From Acidithiobacillus sp. (lineage in GTDB: Bacteria; Pseudomonadota; Gammaproteobacteria; Acidithiobacillales; Acidithiobacillaceae): a stretch of 19,176 nucleotides of DNA. This document shows, piece by piece, positions 6,419-15,175 of the stretch. The notes beneath the pieces are model-generated. The model saw only the letters and a program-made list of their open reading frames with translations. It did not search any database and had not been told where the DNA came from. Where the stretch lies: assembly GCA_028065135.1 (NCBI GenBank), contig JAPTWR010000090.1, positions 1 to 19,176 on the forward strand, read 5' to 3'. Each line of letters begins with the position of its first letter. Within the stretch, counting starts at the first letter, position 1. A program made the position numbers and the translations under genes.

Positions 6419-6491
6419 GGTTTTGAGCCTGTCTGGAGAAAGGGCGGATGTGTTGCTGGAAATGAGCGCGTGCCTGACCAACCTGCATCGC

Positions 6492-9092
6492 CTACGCGGC
6501 CTTGCCGTTCAAAATATTGCCCAGGGTTTGGGTCAGCGCTTTGGCCTGTGCGTCCGTCAGTTTGTGCCCACACTCGTTGAGGATGAAAAAGGTATCTTCT
6601 ACCCGTTCACCAAAAGTGGAGACTTTGGCACCGTGGATATTGAGTTGTAGGGTGCGTAGTGCCTCACCCACCTGATAGAGCAGACCCAGATGATCAGCGG
6701 CACGCACCTCCAGCAGGGTATAGCGAGGTAGGACGCGGTTGTCTACCCGGATCTCGGCGGGAATATGGGCAAAAAAACGATGACGTGGGTCGCGATGACG
6801 TAATCCAAAGCGGGGTTTGCTGGCGGTCTCGCCATCGATGACCGCGCGCAGCTCGGCAGCGAGGTCAACGTGGGCCTGATCGCTGTGGGCGAAGGCGTGG
6901 CTGTTGTCGATGACCAGAAAGGTATCGATAGCACGCCCGTCTTCGCTGGTATCGATCCGAGCGTCGATAATGTTGAGGGACTGCCGATCCAGCGCGCCGG
7001 TAATTTGCTGAAAAAGCCCCGGCCGGTCCGAACCGTAAATCAGAATTTCACTGCCGTCGGGCGCATGGGGCTGTACGGCGACGAGGGTTTTGTGGCCCTT
7101 GTGCGCCAGTATTTCCCGGCAATGCCAGAGCAGTTCGTCCTCGCTGTAACGCAGGAAATAAGGACCGGAAAGATGTTGCCAGAGGGCGCGTGCCCGCGGC
7201 TGGTCCGTACTGGCGATTTCAGCTAAAACAGCATGCTGTTTATCGGCGACGATTTGCGGAAGATCCCGTGTCTGGCGATCTTCCCGCTGGAGTTCGCTGG
7301 CCGTCGCCCGGTACAGCGTGCCGAGCAGTAACCCCTTCCAGTCATTCCAGAGATCCGGATTGGTGGCTCGCATATCGGCGACGGTGAGGAGCAGAAGATA
7401 GGCAAGATGCCGTTCATCCTGGACCAGATGGGCAAAATCGCGGATGACCTGCGGATCTTCGAGGTCACGTCGCTGGGAGACGCCGGACATTTGCAGGTGT
7501 TGTTCCACCAGCCAGACGATCAGTTCCGTATCGCAGGGCGACAACTGTAAACGCCGGGCAAAACGTCGGGCTTCCTGCGCCCCGATTTTGGAGTGATCAC
7601 CACCGCGGCCTTTGCCGATATCGTGAAAGAGGCCGGCCAGCACCAGCAACTCCGGTTTTTCGACCTGTTCCCGGGCGGCGTTGGCAAGGGGCATCTGTGG
7701 TGTCTCGCCGGTCCATATCTGACCAAGGTTGCGGAGCAGAAAGAGGGTATGCTGATCAACGGTATAAACGTGGAAGAGGTCGTGCTGGATGCGTCCGGTA
7801 ATCTGTCCGAAAGCGGGGAGTATTCGCGCCAGAATGCCACATTGCTGCATCATTTTAAGGCTGCGATAGGCGCCCTCTGGTTGGGTGAGAATGGCGAGAA
7901 ATTCCCTCCGCGCAATGGGATCGCGATCCAGGTCACGCGGGTGAATAGCGCTCCGTAACCCGTAAAGCTGGCGCTGGGTCTGGGCATCGAGGGTGCGCCG
8001 CCGGCAGTCCTCCGCCAGGCTACGGAACAGGCTCAGAATGTGTTGGAGCAATTGCGGATCATCGCGGCGCAGCGTGGGCAGGGGCAGGGCGATGCGCTGG
8101 TCGGTGTCCACTGGTGCCGCCTCGCGGGTGGCCAGTTGCTGCGCGATATTTTCCTGCGCAATGGCAGAGACGCGCAGGATGTCGGCGAAGGCGCGGTAGA
8201 GCTTTTGCATTAATTGTTCGACGGCGCTGTGCCCGGGGCGGTCAGTGTAGCCCAATTGCCGCGCCAGCGGCACCTGCAGGTCGAGGCGCAGACGGTCTTC
8301 GTGGCGTCCAGTGGCATAGTGCAGGGCGATCCGCAGGCGGGAGAGCAGGGCCTGGGCGCGTAGGAGTTGGCGGTATTCCTCACCGGTAATGATGCCCTCA
8401 TCGCGCAGACGACGTAGGCTGCCCTCCCCAAAAGCACTGGCTGCGAGCCATTGCAGGTGATGGATATCGCGCAGTGCGCCGGGACCTTCCTTGATGTTGG
8501 GTTCGAGATGAAAGGCGGTATCACTGCACCGGGCGTGGCGATTTTCCTGTTCCGCCAGTTTGGCGGAGAAAAACAACGGTGGGGGCCATGGGGGGGTATC
8601 CTGCAAGGCGCGAATCAGGTCTTGCAGCAAGGGACGTGATCCCACGAGATAGCGGGATTCCAGTAAGGTGGTAGCGACACCCAGATCCTGACGTGCCTCC
8701 TGTAAGCATTCGTCCACGCTGCGGACACTGTGTCCCACCTGCATTTGTAGATCCCAGAGGCTGGTCAGGAAGCCTTCGATGAAGTTCTTTTGTATCGCGG
8801 TCAGGACGCTGGGGGTCAGGATCAAAAGGTCAATATCAGAACCGGGGAAAAGCGCACCACGCCCGTACCCGCCTACGGCCACCAGGGTGAGTTGTTCAGC
8901 GGTTGGCATGTCTGTGCCCGATGGTGCCTGCCAGAGCGTGCACAAGGTGCTGTCCACCAGGCGACAGTGCTGGCGGAGCAAGGTGCTGCTGCTCTGCCGT
9001 GGAGAAAAGGCGGCTTGCAGCGAGCCCTGACCCTCGCGCAAGGCTGTATGGGGTATGGGCGTTCGGGAGGCTTGCGCGGCGCGATTCGCCAT
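6492..9092 (-). CDS. glnD: PII uridylyltransferase / uridylyl-removing enzyme GlnD
   Basis: The product is 866 residues (E. coli 890). GlnD senses glutamine and adds or removes UMP on PII proteins, thereby controlling glutamine synthetase and nitrogen regulation. Domains in order: nucleotidyltransferase with GGYGRG (74-79) and the metal-binding DID (86-88); a GlnE/GlnD linker with PNIKEGPGALRD; the HD hydrolase domain with HDIGKGRGGDHS (His490-Asp491); and two C-terminal ACT domains, near 680-760 (GSDRPGLFQQITGAL) and near 790-866 (ADHLGLLYQVGEAL). The frame is open farther upstream to 9206, but ATG at 9092 is the real start: it lies two bases after the map stop codon, whereas the longer form would overlap map by 110 bases. 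Translational coupling to map is likely, since no strong ribosome binding site is visible. Confidence 0.96.
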   Translation of the reverse strand: MANRAAQASRTPIPHTALREGQGSLQAAFSPRQSSSTLLRQHCRLVDSTLCTLWQAPSGTDMPTAEQLTLVAVGGYGRGALFPGSDIDLLILTPSVLTAIQKNFIEGFLTSLWDLQMQVGHSVRSVDECLQEARQDLGVATTLLESRYLVGSRPLLQDLIRALQDTPPWPPPLFFSAKLAEQENRHARCSDTAFHLEPNIKEGPGALRDIHHLQWLAASAFGEGSLRRLRDEGIITGEEYRQLLRAQALLSRLRIALHYATGRHEDRLRLDLQVPLARQLGYTDRPGHSAVEQLMQKLYRAFADILRVSAIAQENIAQQLATREAAPVDTDQRIALPLPTLRRDDPQLLQHILSLFRSLAEDCRRRTLDAQTQRQLYGLRSAIHPRDLDRDPIARREFLAILTQPEGAYRSLKMMQQCGILARILPAFGQITGRIQHDLFHVYTVDQHTLFLLRNLGQIWTGETPQMPLANAAREQVEKPELLVLAGLFHDIGKGRGGDHSKIGAQEARRFARRLQLSPCDTELIVWLVEQHLQMSGVSQRRDLEDPQVIRDFAHLVQDERHLAYLLLLTVADMRATNPDLWNDWKGLLLGTLYRATASELQREDRQTRDLPQIVADKQHAVLAEIASTDQPRARALWQHLSGPYFLRYSEDELLWHCREILAHKGHKTLVAVQPHAPDGSEILIYGSDRPGLFQQITGALDRQSLNIIDARIDTSEDGRAIDTFLVIDNSHAFAHSDQAHVDLAAELRAVIDGETASKPRFGLRHRDPRHRFFAHIPAEIRVDNRVLPRYTLLEVRAADHLGLLYQVGEALRTLQLNIHGAKVSTFGERVEDTFFILNECGHKLTDAQAKALTQTLGNILNGKAA

Positions 9093-9094
9093 TC

Positions 9095-9904
9095 TTAGAT
9101 GGGGTCGCCGGGTAGTTGAGTCAGTATTTCGTAGCCATCGTCGGTGACCAGAATAGTGTGCTCCCATTGGGCGGAGGCACTGTGATCCTTGGTGACGATG
9201 GTCCAACCGTCGGGCAGGGCCTTGATATGGCGTTTGCCGGCATTGACCATGGGCTCGATGGTGAAAGTCATGCCAGCTATCAATTCAATGCCTTCGCCGG
9301 GATTACCATAGTGCAATACCTGCGGTTCGTCGTGGAAAACGCGGCCAATCCCGTGCCCACAGAACTCCCGCACAATGGAGCAATGCTGTGCCTCAGCGTA
9401 AACCTGAATGGCGTGGCCGACATCGCCCAGGGTCGCGCCGGGCCGCACCTGCTGAATGCCGCGCACCATGGCTTCGTGGGCGACTTCCATCACCCGCCGC
9501 GACCGCAAGGGCACCTCGCCGACAGTGAACATCTTGCTGCTGTCACCGTGATAACCATCTTTGATGACGGTGACGTCAATGTTCAGCATGTCGCCATCCC
9601 GGATGACGCGGTCACCAGGGATACCGTGACAGATCACATGGTTGAGGGAGATGCAGACGGACTTGGGGAAGGGTGGATATTCCGGGCTGGGCTGATAGTT
9701 GAGCGGCGCTGGAATGCCTTGCAGATCATTGACGATATAATCGTGGCAGATGCGGTCCAGTTCACCGGTGGTGACGCCGGCTTTGACATGGGGGCCGATC
9801 ATTTTCAGCACCATGGCCGTGAGTTGGCCGGCAACCCGCATTTTTTCGATTTCTTCCAGAGTTTTGATGCTGCCTTGGGGTGATTTTTTGCTACGTTGCA
9901 ACAT
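9095..9904 (-). CDS. map: Type I methionine aminopeptidase
   Basis: This 269-residue enzyme (E. coli 264) removes the initiator methionine from new proteins in the cytoplasm. The five metal ligands of the pita-bread fold are present: Asp110 (NIDVTV), Asp121 (YHGDSSKMF), His184 (CGHGIGRVFH), Glu217 (TFTIEPMV) and Glu248 (AQWEHTILV); the substrate-site His93 is in NHVICHGIP. The first ten residues (MLQRSKKSPQ) are an extra basic stretch. The ATG has a near-perfect AGGAGG five bases before it, stronger than any other in the cluster, so map may be translated most efficiently. It follows sfsA by 18 bases and precedes glnD by two. Confidence 0.97.
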   Translation of the reverse strand: MLQRSKKSPQGSIKTLEEIEKMRVAGQLTAMVLKMIGPHVKAGVTTGELDRICHDYIVNDLQGIPAPLNYQPSPEYPPFPKSVCISLNHVICHGIPGDRVIRDGDMLNIDVTVIKDGYHGDSSKMFTVGEVPLRSRRVMEVAHEAMVRGIQQVRPGATLGDVGHAIQVYAEAQHCSIVREFCGHGIGRVFHDEPQVLHYGNPGEGIELIAGMTFTIEPMVNAGKRHIKALPDGWTIVTKDHSASAQWEHTILVTDDGYEILTQLPGDPI

Positions 9905-9922
9905 GCTGTCCTCCTGAAGCGG

Positions 9923-10621
9923 CTAAAAGAGAAGCGTTTCCGCCGCGCTTACGGTCATTTTATCAGGACTAACGTGGGTCCGGTAGGCCAGAATTTCCAC
10001 ACCATCGGCGCGCGCCTGGCGCAAGGCCTTTCCATAGGCTGGATGGATGGCGTCTGCGGGGGCAAAACCCTGGCCATCTTCCCGCCCAATCAGAAAAAAC
10101 ATCACCGCTCGCCCGCCGCTATGGACCACCTCGGTCAAGGCATTCAGATGGCGCAGGGCACGGCTGCTGACCGCATCTGGAAAGCGAATGACGCGGTCGT
10201 CCTCCAGCAGCGTGCAGGATTTTACCTCTACGTAGCAGGGTGGCTGGCCTTCGGCGCTGAGCAGGATGTCAACGCGCTCATGGTTGCCATAAGGTATCTC
10301 CCGACGTAATTGCGTGTAATGTTGCAGGGTGGGTATTTTACCCGCCGCTAGGGCTTCGGCGACCACCGCGTTGGGGCGCTGGGTGTTGATGCAGACCCAA
10401 CTGGCGCCGCTCCAGTAGAGCTCCCAGGTCCAGGCCAATTTGCGTTTGGGGTTGTCGCTAAGAGAAATCAGAATGGGCTGACCGGGTTCGGCACAACTGC
10501 GCATGCTCCCGGAGTTGGGGCAATGCACGGTGAGTATTTCGCCGCTGGCCAACTGGCAATCGGCCAAGAAGCGTTTGTAGCGGCGCAGCAGCGTGGCGGA
10601 GATTAGTGGGGGTAGATCCAT
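9923..10621 (-). CDS. sfsA: Sugar fermentation stimulation protein SfsA
   Basis: The 232-residue protein carries the SfsA signatures: HCPNSGSM near residues 33-40, NTQRPNAVVAEAL, ERVDILL, YVEVKSCTLLEDD and FPDAVSSRALRHLNAL. The family has an N-terminal OB-like fold and a C-terminal nuclease-like domain (VD...EVKS resembles the D-ExK core). E. coli SfsA was named for an effect on maltose metabolism and its molecular activity is not established; nucleic acid binding is proposed. There is no strong ribosome binding site, and the gene begins 26 bases after gluQ. In E. coli sfsA and gluQ also occur near dksA, so the pairing is conserved. Confidence 0.95.
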   Translation of the reverse strand: MDLPPLISATLLRRYKRFLADCQLASGEILTVHCPNSGSMRSCAEPGQPILISLSDNPKRKLAWTWELYWSGASWVCINTQRPNAVVAEALAAGKIPTLQHYTQLRREIPYGNHERVDILLSAEGQPPCYVEVKSCTLLEDDRVIRFPDAVSSRALRHLNALTEVVHSGGRAVMFFLIGREDGQGFAPADAIHPAYGKALRQARADGVEILAYRTHVSPDKMTVSAAETLLF

Positions 10622-10647
10622 CGTGGGTAGCTTAGCGCTACGCTGTG

Positions 10648-11523
10648 TTACAGGCCAGTGGTGGTCATGCGATAAAGAAGCTTCTCTTCGGTCATCTGTG
10701 TCAACGCCCAGTCACGCCATACCGGTGCGTCGGCAGCATGAAGGTCAGGAGGAGTCACCCAGCCCAACAACCGCAACGTCTCCTCCCAGGCCTGACTGGG
10801 GTCGCCAGCCCAAGCGGGGCTATCGGTGCTTTTGGAGAGCTTGCTGCCGTCGGCATTGCAGAGCAGGGGCAAGTGCCCATATTGCGGATGGGGCAGACCC
10901 AGGGCGCTTTGCAGATAACGCTGGGTACCAGTGAGCGTAAGCAGATCGCCACCGCGAATCACTTCGCTGACGCCTTGCTCCCCGTCGTCGACGACACAGG
11001 CCAGGATATAGGCGAAGTAGCCGTCGGCACGCAGCAGGATGGGGTCACCCTGTGGTGCGGGCAGTTGTTGCGGGCCATGGAAACGATCCTCCCAGGGGGG
11101 CAAGAGGTCGGGCACCCGCAGGCGCCAGGAACGGGTCTGCCGTCCGGGTGGCAGACCCGGCCGGCAAATGCCCGGATAACGTTCGCCGAAGCCCCGGATT
11201 TCCTGACGGGTGCAGGCACAGGGGTAGACCATGCTCTGTGCCTGCAAAGCCGCCAGCGCTTCCTGGTAGACATCCTTGCGGGCGGCCTGGGTTTGCACCG
11301 GTCCGTCCCAGTCCAGCGCCAGGGCCTCCAGTTGTCGGAGAATGATGTCGGCGGCACCGGGACGCACACGGCCCTCATCCACATCCTCCAGACGCAGCAG
11401 CCAGCACCCACCCTGACTGCGGGCGCTGAGATAGCTGCCAATGGCGGCGATGAGTGATCCCGCATGGAGTGGGCCGCTGGGGGAGGGCGCAAAGCGTCCG
11501 GTGACGGTGGGGGTGCTGGGCAT
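10648..11523 (-). CDS. gluQ: Glutamyl-queuosine tRNA(Asp) synthetase
   Basis: The 291-residue protein is a shortened glutamyl-tRNA synthetase without the anticodon-binding domain. GluQRS activates glutamate and attaches it to queuosine at position 34 of tRNA-Asp. Visible motifs: the HIGH-type signature FAPSPSGPLHAGSL (11-24), RLEDVD (44-49), a zinc site of Cys102, Cys104, Tyr116 and Cys120, and the KMSKS-type loop KLSKS (228-232). The ATG is preceded by AAGGA with short spacing. It is the first gene of the leftward cluster and is divergent from thiL. Confidence 0.95.
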   Translation of the reverse strand: MPSTPTVTGRFAPSPSGPLHAGSLIAAIGSYLSARSQGGCWLLRLEDVDEGRVRPGAADIILRQLEALALDWDGPVQTQAARKDVYQEALAALQAQSMVYPCACTRQEIRGFGERYPGICRPGLPPGRQTRSWRLRVPDLLPPWEDRFHGPQQLPAPQGDPILLRADGYFAYILACVVDDGEQGVSEVIRGGDLLTLTGTQRYLQSALGLPHPQYGHLPLLCNADGSKLSKSTDSPAWAGDPSQAWEETLRLLGWVTPPDLHAADAPVWRDWALTQMTEEKLLYRMTTTGL

Positions 11524-11584
11524 GGCTTCCTTCAGGTGATGTCCTTGCTATAGTAGCGCGAGTATCGGCAAAAACGGAGTGAAC
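11524..11584. promoter_or_regulatory. Divergent promoter region between gluQ and thiL
   Basis: These 61 bases must hold signals for both directions. A central imperfect palindrome GCTATAGTAGC (11547-11557) contains TATAGT (11549-11554) on the plus strand and CTATAG on the minus strand, suitable as -10 boxes. Clear -35 boxes are not visible: TTCCTT at 11527-11532 is the best for thiL. On the plus side GGAG at 11576-11579 sets the thiL start. Confidence 0.35.
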
Positions 11585-12607
11585 ATGGCGGGCGGAGAGT
11601 TTGCGCTCATCGAACGGTTACGGAGCCGTCTGGGCACGGAAGGCAGGGGCGTGCGGCTCGGTATCGGTGATGACGCCGCCTGGCTGGACCCCGCGGGTCG
11701 ACAACTGGTGGCGACGATGGATACCCTGGTTGCCGGTCGCCACTTTTTCCCCGATGTCAGCCCGGAAGACCTCGCCTGGAAAGCCCTTGCGGTGAATCTC
11801 AGCGACCTGGCCGCCATGGGTGCGGAGGCGCGCTGGTGCCTGCTCAGCCTGGCCCTGCCGCAGCGGGAGAAAGGCTATGAGGCGTGGATTGAAGCATTCG
11901 CAACGGGCTGGAGTGCACTCGCCGATCGGTATGGCGTTACCCTGGCCGGTGGCGACACGGTGGCTACGGATGGGCCGCTGACCCTCTCCGTCACCGCATT
12001 GGGGCTTACCGGTCATGGGGTGATGCGCCGTGACGCGGCGCGGCCCGGAGACGTGATCTGGGTCACCGGCAGTCTCGGGGACGCGGCCGCGGCCCTGAAC
12101 CTGGCTTTTGTGGAGCGCGGCCATGACGGGCAGGCCTTTCCCTGTTCGGCACCACAGCGGGACGCATTGGAGGCGCGACGGCTGCGTCCCACGCCCCGTC
12201 TCGAATTCGGCGCAACGGCACTGGCAAGTGGTGTGCTTTGTGCCGTGGATTGTTCCGATGGCTTTCTGGCCGACCTTGGCCATATCCTGAAAGCTTCGGG
12301 TGTCCGGGCGCAGGTCGCCCTGGATGCGCTGCCTTTGAGCCCGGAACTCGCGGATCTGGCGCGGACCGACCCGGAACGCCTGCAACGCTGGCCTCTCACC
12401 GGCGGCGATGATTATGAACTGATCCTCTGTGCCGCTCCTGTCTTATCGACGGCAATGCAGGAGGCCGCCCGGACGCTCTCCCTGCGCCTGACGGCGGTGG
12501 GCAGCATCTTGCCTGCGGCCCCCGATGCCCGGACCACGGTCACCTTGACCTGGCGGGATGAGCCGCTGCCGCTGCCTTCCACCTGGGGGCATGTTCATGC
12601 ACTCTAG
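11585..12607 (+). CDS. thiL: Thiamine-monophosphate kinase
   Basis: The 340-residue protein phosphorylates thiamine monophosphate to thiamine diphosphate, the active cofactor, using ATP. It shows the PurM/ThiL-fold pattern: GEFALIERL at the N-terminus, GIGDDAAWL (metal/ATP-binding aspartates), TMDTLVAGRHF, KALAVNLSDLAAMGA, LAGGDTV, VTGSLGDAA, DCSDGFLADL and, near the C-terminus, PLTGGDDYEL. ATG at 11585 is chosen over GTG at 11579 because GGAG lies five bases before the ATG and overlaps the GTG. It is the first gene of a rightward operon and overlaps pgpA by 11 bases. Confidence 0.96.
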   Translation: MAGGEFALIERLRSRLGTEGRGVRLGIGDDAAWLDPAGRQLVATMDTLVAGRHFFPDVSPEDLAWKALAVNLSDLAAMGAEARWCLLSLALPQREKGYEAWIEAFATGWSALADRYGVTLAGGDTVATDGPLTLSVTALGLTGHGVMRRDAARPGDVIWVTGSLGDAAAALNLAFVERGHDGQAFPCSAPQRDALEARRLRPTPRLEFGATALASGVLCAVDCSDGFLADLGHILKASGVRAQVALDALPLSPELADLARTDPERLQRWPLTGGDDYELILCAAPVLSTAMQEAARTLSLRLTAVGSILPAAPDARTTVTLTWRDEPLPLPSTWGHVHAL

Positions 12608-13082
12608 GCCCTGGTATCAGTGGCTGGCATTGGGCGGCGGCAGCGGCCTGTCGTCCATCCTGCCCGGCACCATGGGCACCATCGCTGCCATTCCCCTGTA
12701 TCTGCTGCTGGCCCTCGTGGTGCAGAATAATATGGTTTATACGCTGGTGTTGGTGACGATGATCGCCGTGGGGCCGTGGCTCTGCGGGGAGACCGCGCGG
12801 GAGATGCAAAACGGCGCTGGCAAAAGGGCTCTGGATCCCCCGGCTATCGTCTGGGATGAATGGGCGGGCCTGTTGCTCACCCTCTGGCTGGTGCCTTTCG
12901 GCTGGTGGACGCTGCTCGTCGGGTTCCTGCTCTTCCGCTTTTTTGACATGCTCAAACCCTGGCCGATTTCCTGGCTGGATAAACATATTCATGGAGGCAC
13001 GGGTATTATGCTCGATGATATCGCGGCGGCGATCCCGGCACTGATTCTTCTGCGACTGATGCTGTGGGCGGGCTGGCTGTGA
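12597..13082 (+). CDS. pgpA: Phosphatidylglycerophosphatase A
   Basis: The 161-residue inner-membrane enzyme removes phosphate from phosphatidylglycerol phosphate to give phosphatidylglycerol. Signatures: GSGLSSILPGTMGTIAAIPLY at the N-terminus, DPPAIVWDEWAGLLLTLW in the middle and RFFDMLKPWPISWLD then GGTGIMLDDIAAA near the end; the acidic residues in DE and DD are the expected metal ligands. Several hydrophobic segments agree with a polytopic protein. I chose ATG 12597 because GGGGG at 12585-12589 lies seven bases before it; ATG at 12591 is too close. The pairing thiL-pgpA is common in proteobacteria. It ends in TGA overlapping the GTG start of cinA. Confidence 0.93.
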   Translation: MHSRPWYQWLALGGGSGLSSILPGTMGTIAAIPLYLLLALVVQNNMVYTLVLVTMIAVGPWLCGETAREMQNGAGKRALDPPAIVWDEWAGLLLTLWLVPFGWWTLLVGFLLFRFFDMLKPWPISWLDKHIHGGTGIMLDDIAAAIPALILLRLMLWAGWL

Positions 13083-13936
13083 CGAATACCCATCCTATGG
13101 AGTCCTTGCAGATATTTCTGCCCATGCGCCCCGCGGCCCTGCCCGATGCCCAGCGTCTGGCGGCCTGGGCCAGGCGGGCCGGGATGGATGTCCGGGTGGA
13201 ACTCGTCGCCACATTGCCCGATTGTTCCGGCATGGCAGTGGCCATTGGCGAGTTTGCGAACGCCGCGGACTGGATGAAATCATCATTCCGCACCCATCTG
13301 CCGGCCGGTGACTGGGTCGCGTTGCGTGATTGGGCAAGCGCGCATCTGCCCGTTTGCGACGTGCCTTTGAGCCTTTTCAACGATAACGGCACCACGCCGG
13401 AAGTTTTGCCGGGCGAGTATTGGGTCGAGGCCGGAACACCGTGCGCCATATCGCTGGACATGGCACCGCCGGAGTGGTCCTTACTCCAGCACGCCCGTGC
13501 GCGGGACACCCGCCTCGCCCTGGCGGAGTCTTGTACCGGCGGTGATCTGGCCGCCCGGATCACCGCCCTGCCAGGCTCCTCGGCGCTGCTGCGCCACGGG
13601 TTTGTCACCTACAGTAATGCCGCGAAAATTCAGTTGCTGAAGGTGCAGGAAGCGACCCTCGCGCGGGTCGGGGCCGTAGCGGAGGAGACCGCCCTGGAAA
13701 TGCTCGGGGGTGCATTGCACGAAGCGGACATCGCCGCAGCGATCACCGGCATCGCCGGGCCGGGAGGCGCCGTGCCCGGCAAGCCGGTGGGCACCGTCTG
13801 TATGGCCTGGGGCGCGCGGGGCGCGGAACCGCAGGTGAGAACCTGTCACTTTCACGGAGACCGTTGGTCGGTGCAGTATGCTGCGGGTTCGGTAGCTTTG
13901 GGCGGGTTATTGGGATTATTGCGCGGGGCTGGTTGA
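13079..13936 (+). CDS. cinA: PncC/CinA C-terminal domain amidohydrolase with unusual N-terminus
   Basis: GTG at 13079 overlaps the pgpA stop (GTGA), the typical arrangement for coupled genes, and gives 285 residues. Residues about 140-285 are a PncC/CinA-C domain: AESCTGGDLAARI with nucleophile Ser151, FVTYSNAAKIQLL with Tyr178 and Lys183, then TGIAGPGG and KPVGTVCMAWGA. This domain hydrolyses nicotinamide mononucleotide to nicotinate mononucleotide in pyridine nucleotide recycling. The N-terminal 140 residues do not show the molybdopterin-binding-like (COG1058) motifs of full-length CinA, nor is PncC normally preceded by such a stretch. In many bacteria cinA lies beside pgpA and recA, as here. 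The pncC name would be equally fair. Confidence 0.85.
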   Translation: MTNTHPMESLQIFLPMRPAALPDAQRLAAWARRAGMDVRVELVATLPDCSGMAVAIGEFANAADWMKSSFRTHLPAGDWVALRDWASAHLPVCDVPLSLFNDNGTTPEVLPGEYWVEAGTPCAISLDMAPPEWSLLQHARARDTRLALAESCTGGDLAARITALPGSSALLRHGFVTYSNAAKIQLLKVQEATLARVGAVAEETALEMLGGALHEADIAAAITGIAGPGGAVPGKPVGTVCMAWGARGAEPQVRTCHFHGDRWSVQYAAGSVALGGLLGLLRGAG

Positions 13937-13987
13937 ACGGCGGCCACCGTGCCGGATAAGAATTATGCCGCAGTGGCTTTCAGTCGT

Positions 13988-14015
13988 TTGCCCCGCTCGC
14001 CCGCTCAGGTAGAAT
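13988..14015 (+). promoter_or_regulatory. Probable recA promoter
   Basis: TTGCCC (13988-13993) and TAGAAT (14010-14015) are separated by 16 bases, a good sigma-70-type pair, inside the 200-base gap before recA. Transcription would start near 14022, leaving a leader of about 115 bases. I saw no CTGT-N8-ACAG LexA box or GTTC-type SOS operator close to it. Confidence 0.5.
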
Positions 14016-14034
14016 GCCGGAAAAGGTTGTTCCG

Positions 14035-14154
14035 ATGACTCCCGCAGTACCGGATCATCAGGCCCTGCCGCGCGCCACTACAAACATGGTGTTTTGCAAG
14101 GATGGGTTAACCCTCAATTCAGGAGAAGGAAAGCATTATGGACGAACAACGTAG
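14035..14154 (+). CDS. Possible 39-codon leader ORF overlapping recA
   Basis: ATG at 14035 has AAAGG eight bases before it and opens a 39-codon frame ([20 protein letters not shown] then a short polar end) that stops at TAG 14152-14154, 17 bases inside recA in another frame. It lies wholly within the predicted recA leader. Ribosomes finishing it would stop next to the recA start, so coupling is conceivable. The peptide has no recognisable family or attenuator-like codon run; it may be chance. Confidence 0.25.
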   Translation: MTPAVPDHQALPRATTNMVFCKDGLTLNSGEGKHYGRTT

Positions 14155-15175
14155 CAAGGCCCTTTCGGCGGCCCTCTCACAGATTGACAAGCAATTTGGT
14201 AAAGGCGCCGTCATGCGTCTCGGTGATCATAATGCCATCAAGGACATTGAGGTCTACTCCACCGGTTCGCTGGGATTGGACCTTGCTCTAGGTGTCGGTG
14301 GCCTGCCGCGGGGCCGGGTGGTAGAGATTTACGGACCGGAATCTTCGGGTAAAACGACCCTTACCCTGCACGCCATAGCCAGTTGTCAGGCTGCCGGAGG
14401 CACGGCGGCTTTCATTGATGCCGAACATGCTCTGGACCCCGGTTATGCCCATAAGCTTGGCGTCGATCTGGAAAACCTCCTGATCTCCCAGCCGGATACC
14501 GGCGAGCAGGCGCTGGAAATCGCCGATATGCTGGTGCGCTCCGGGGCGGTTGACCTCATTGTTATCGACTCCGTGGCCGCACTGACCCCCAAAGCGGAAA
14601 TCGAAGGCGACATGGGCGACTCCCACGTCGGCTTGCAGGCGCGTCTGATGAGCCAGGCCCTGCGCAAGCTCACCGCCAATATCTCCCGGACCAACACCCT
14701 GGTCATTTTCATCAACCAGATTCGTATGAAAATCGGGGTGATGTACGGCAGCCCGGAAACCACCACCGGTGGTAACGCCCTCAAATTCTACGCCTCCGTG
14801 CGTCTCGACATCCGCCGCATCGGCGCGATCAAAAAGAGCGACGAAGTGGTAGGCAACGATACCCGCGTCAAGGTGGTCAAGAATAAGGTCGCACCACCTT
14901 TCCGTGAAGCCGAATTCGCCATCTATTACGGTGAAGGCATCTCCCGTCTTTCCGAGTTGGTGGACCTCGGCGTGAAGTTCGACATCGTCGAAAAAAGCGG
15001 CGCCTGGTACAGCTATCAGGGAGAACGCATCGGCCAGGGCAAGGATAACGCCCGCCAGTATCTCAAGGAACATCCGGAGTTGGCGGTCAATATCGAGCAG
15101 CGGATACGGGCAGCGGCAGCAGGACATCCCCTGGCTTTTGCCGAAGACGTGGTAGAGCCCGCAGCGGTCGAGTAA
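14138..15175 (+). CDS. recA: Recombinase RecA
   Basis: The 345-residue protein forms filaments on single-stranded DNA, carries out strand exchange and stimulates LexA-type self-cleavage. It shows Walker A GPESSGKT (66-73), [10 protein letters not shown], the Walker B strand [10 protein letters not shown], the loop-1 region [40 protein letters not shown] and the C-terminal domain with [13 protein letters not shown]. Length and motifs are typical. The start ATG has AGGAG and AAGGA (14121-14130) upstream. It is followed immediately by recX, and the two are probably co-transcribed. Confidence 0.99.
   Translation: MDEQRSKALSAALSQIDKQFGKGAVMRLGDHNAIKDIEVYSTGSLGLDLALGVGGLPRGRVVEIYGPESSGKTTLTLHAIASCQAAGGTAAFIDAEHALDPGYAHKLGVDLENLLISQPDTGEQALEIADMLVRSGAVDLIVIDSVAALTPKAEIEGDMGDSHVGLQARLMSQALRKLTANISRTNTLVIFINQIRMKIGVMYGSPETTTGGNALKFYASVRLDIRRIGAIKKSDEVVGNDTRVKVVKNKVAPPFREAEFAIYYGEGISRLSELVDLGVKFDIVEKSGAWYSYQGERIGQGKDNARQYLKEHPELAVNIEQRIRAAAAGHPLAFAEDVVEPAAVE

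Noticed and set aside
9093..9206. Longer glnD start at 9206
   Set aside because: It would overlap map by 110 bases; the ATG at 9092, two bases after the map stop, gives a normal length and leaves no unsupported N-terminal extension.
9116..9883. 255-codon plus-strand frame antisense to map
   Set aside because: It is a shadow of map, whose metal ligands and length are intact.
13937..14137. LexA/SOS box before recA
   Set aside because: I searched by eye for CTGT-N8-ACAG and GTTC/GAAC-type operators and saw none.
14288..15127. 279-codon minus-strand frame antisense to recA
   Set aside because: It is a shadow of the highly conserved recA; its residues reflect recA codon structure.
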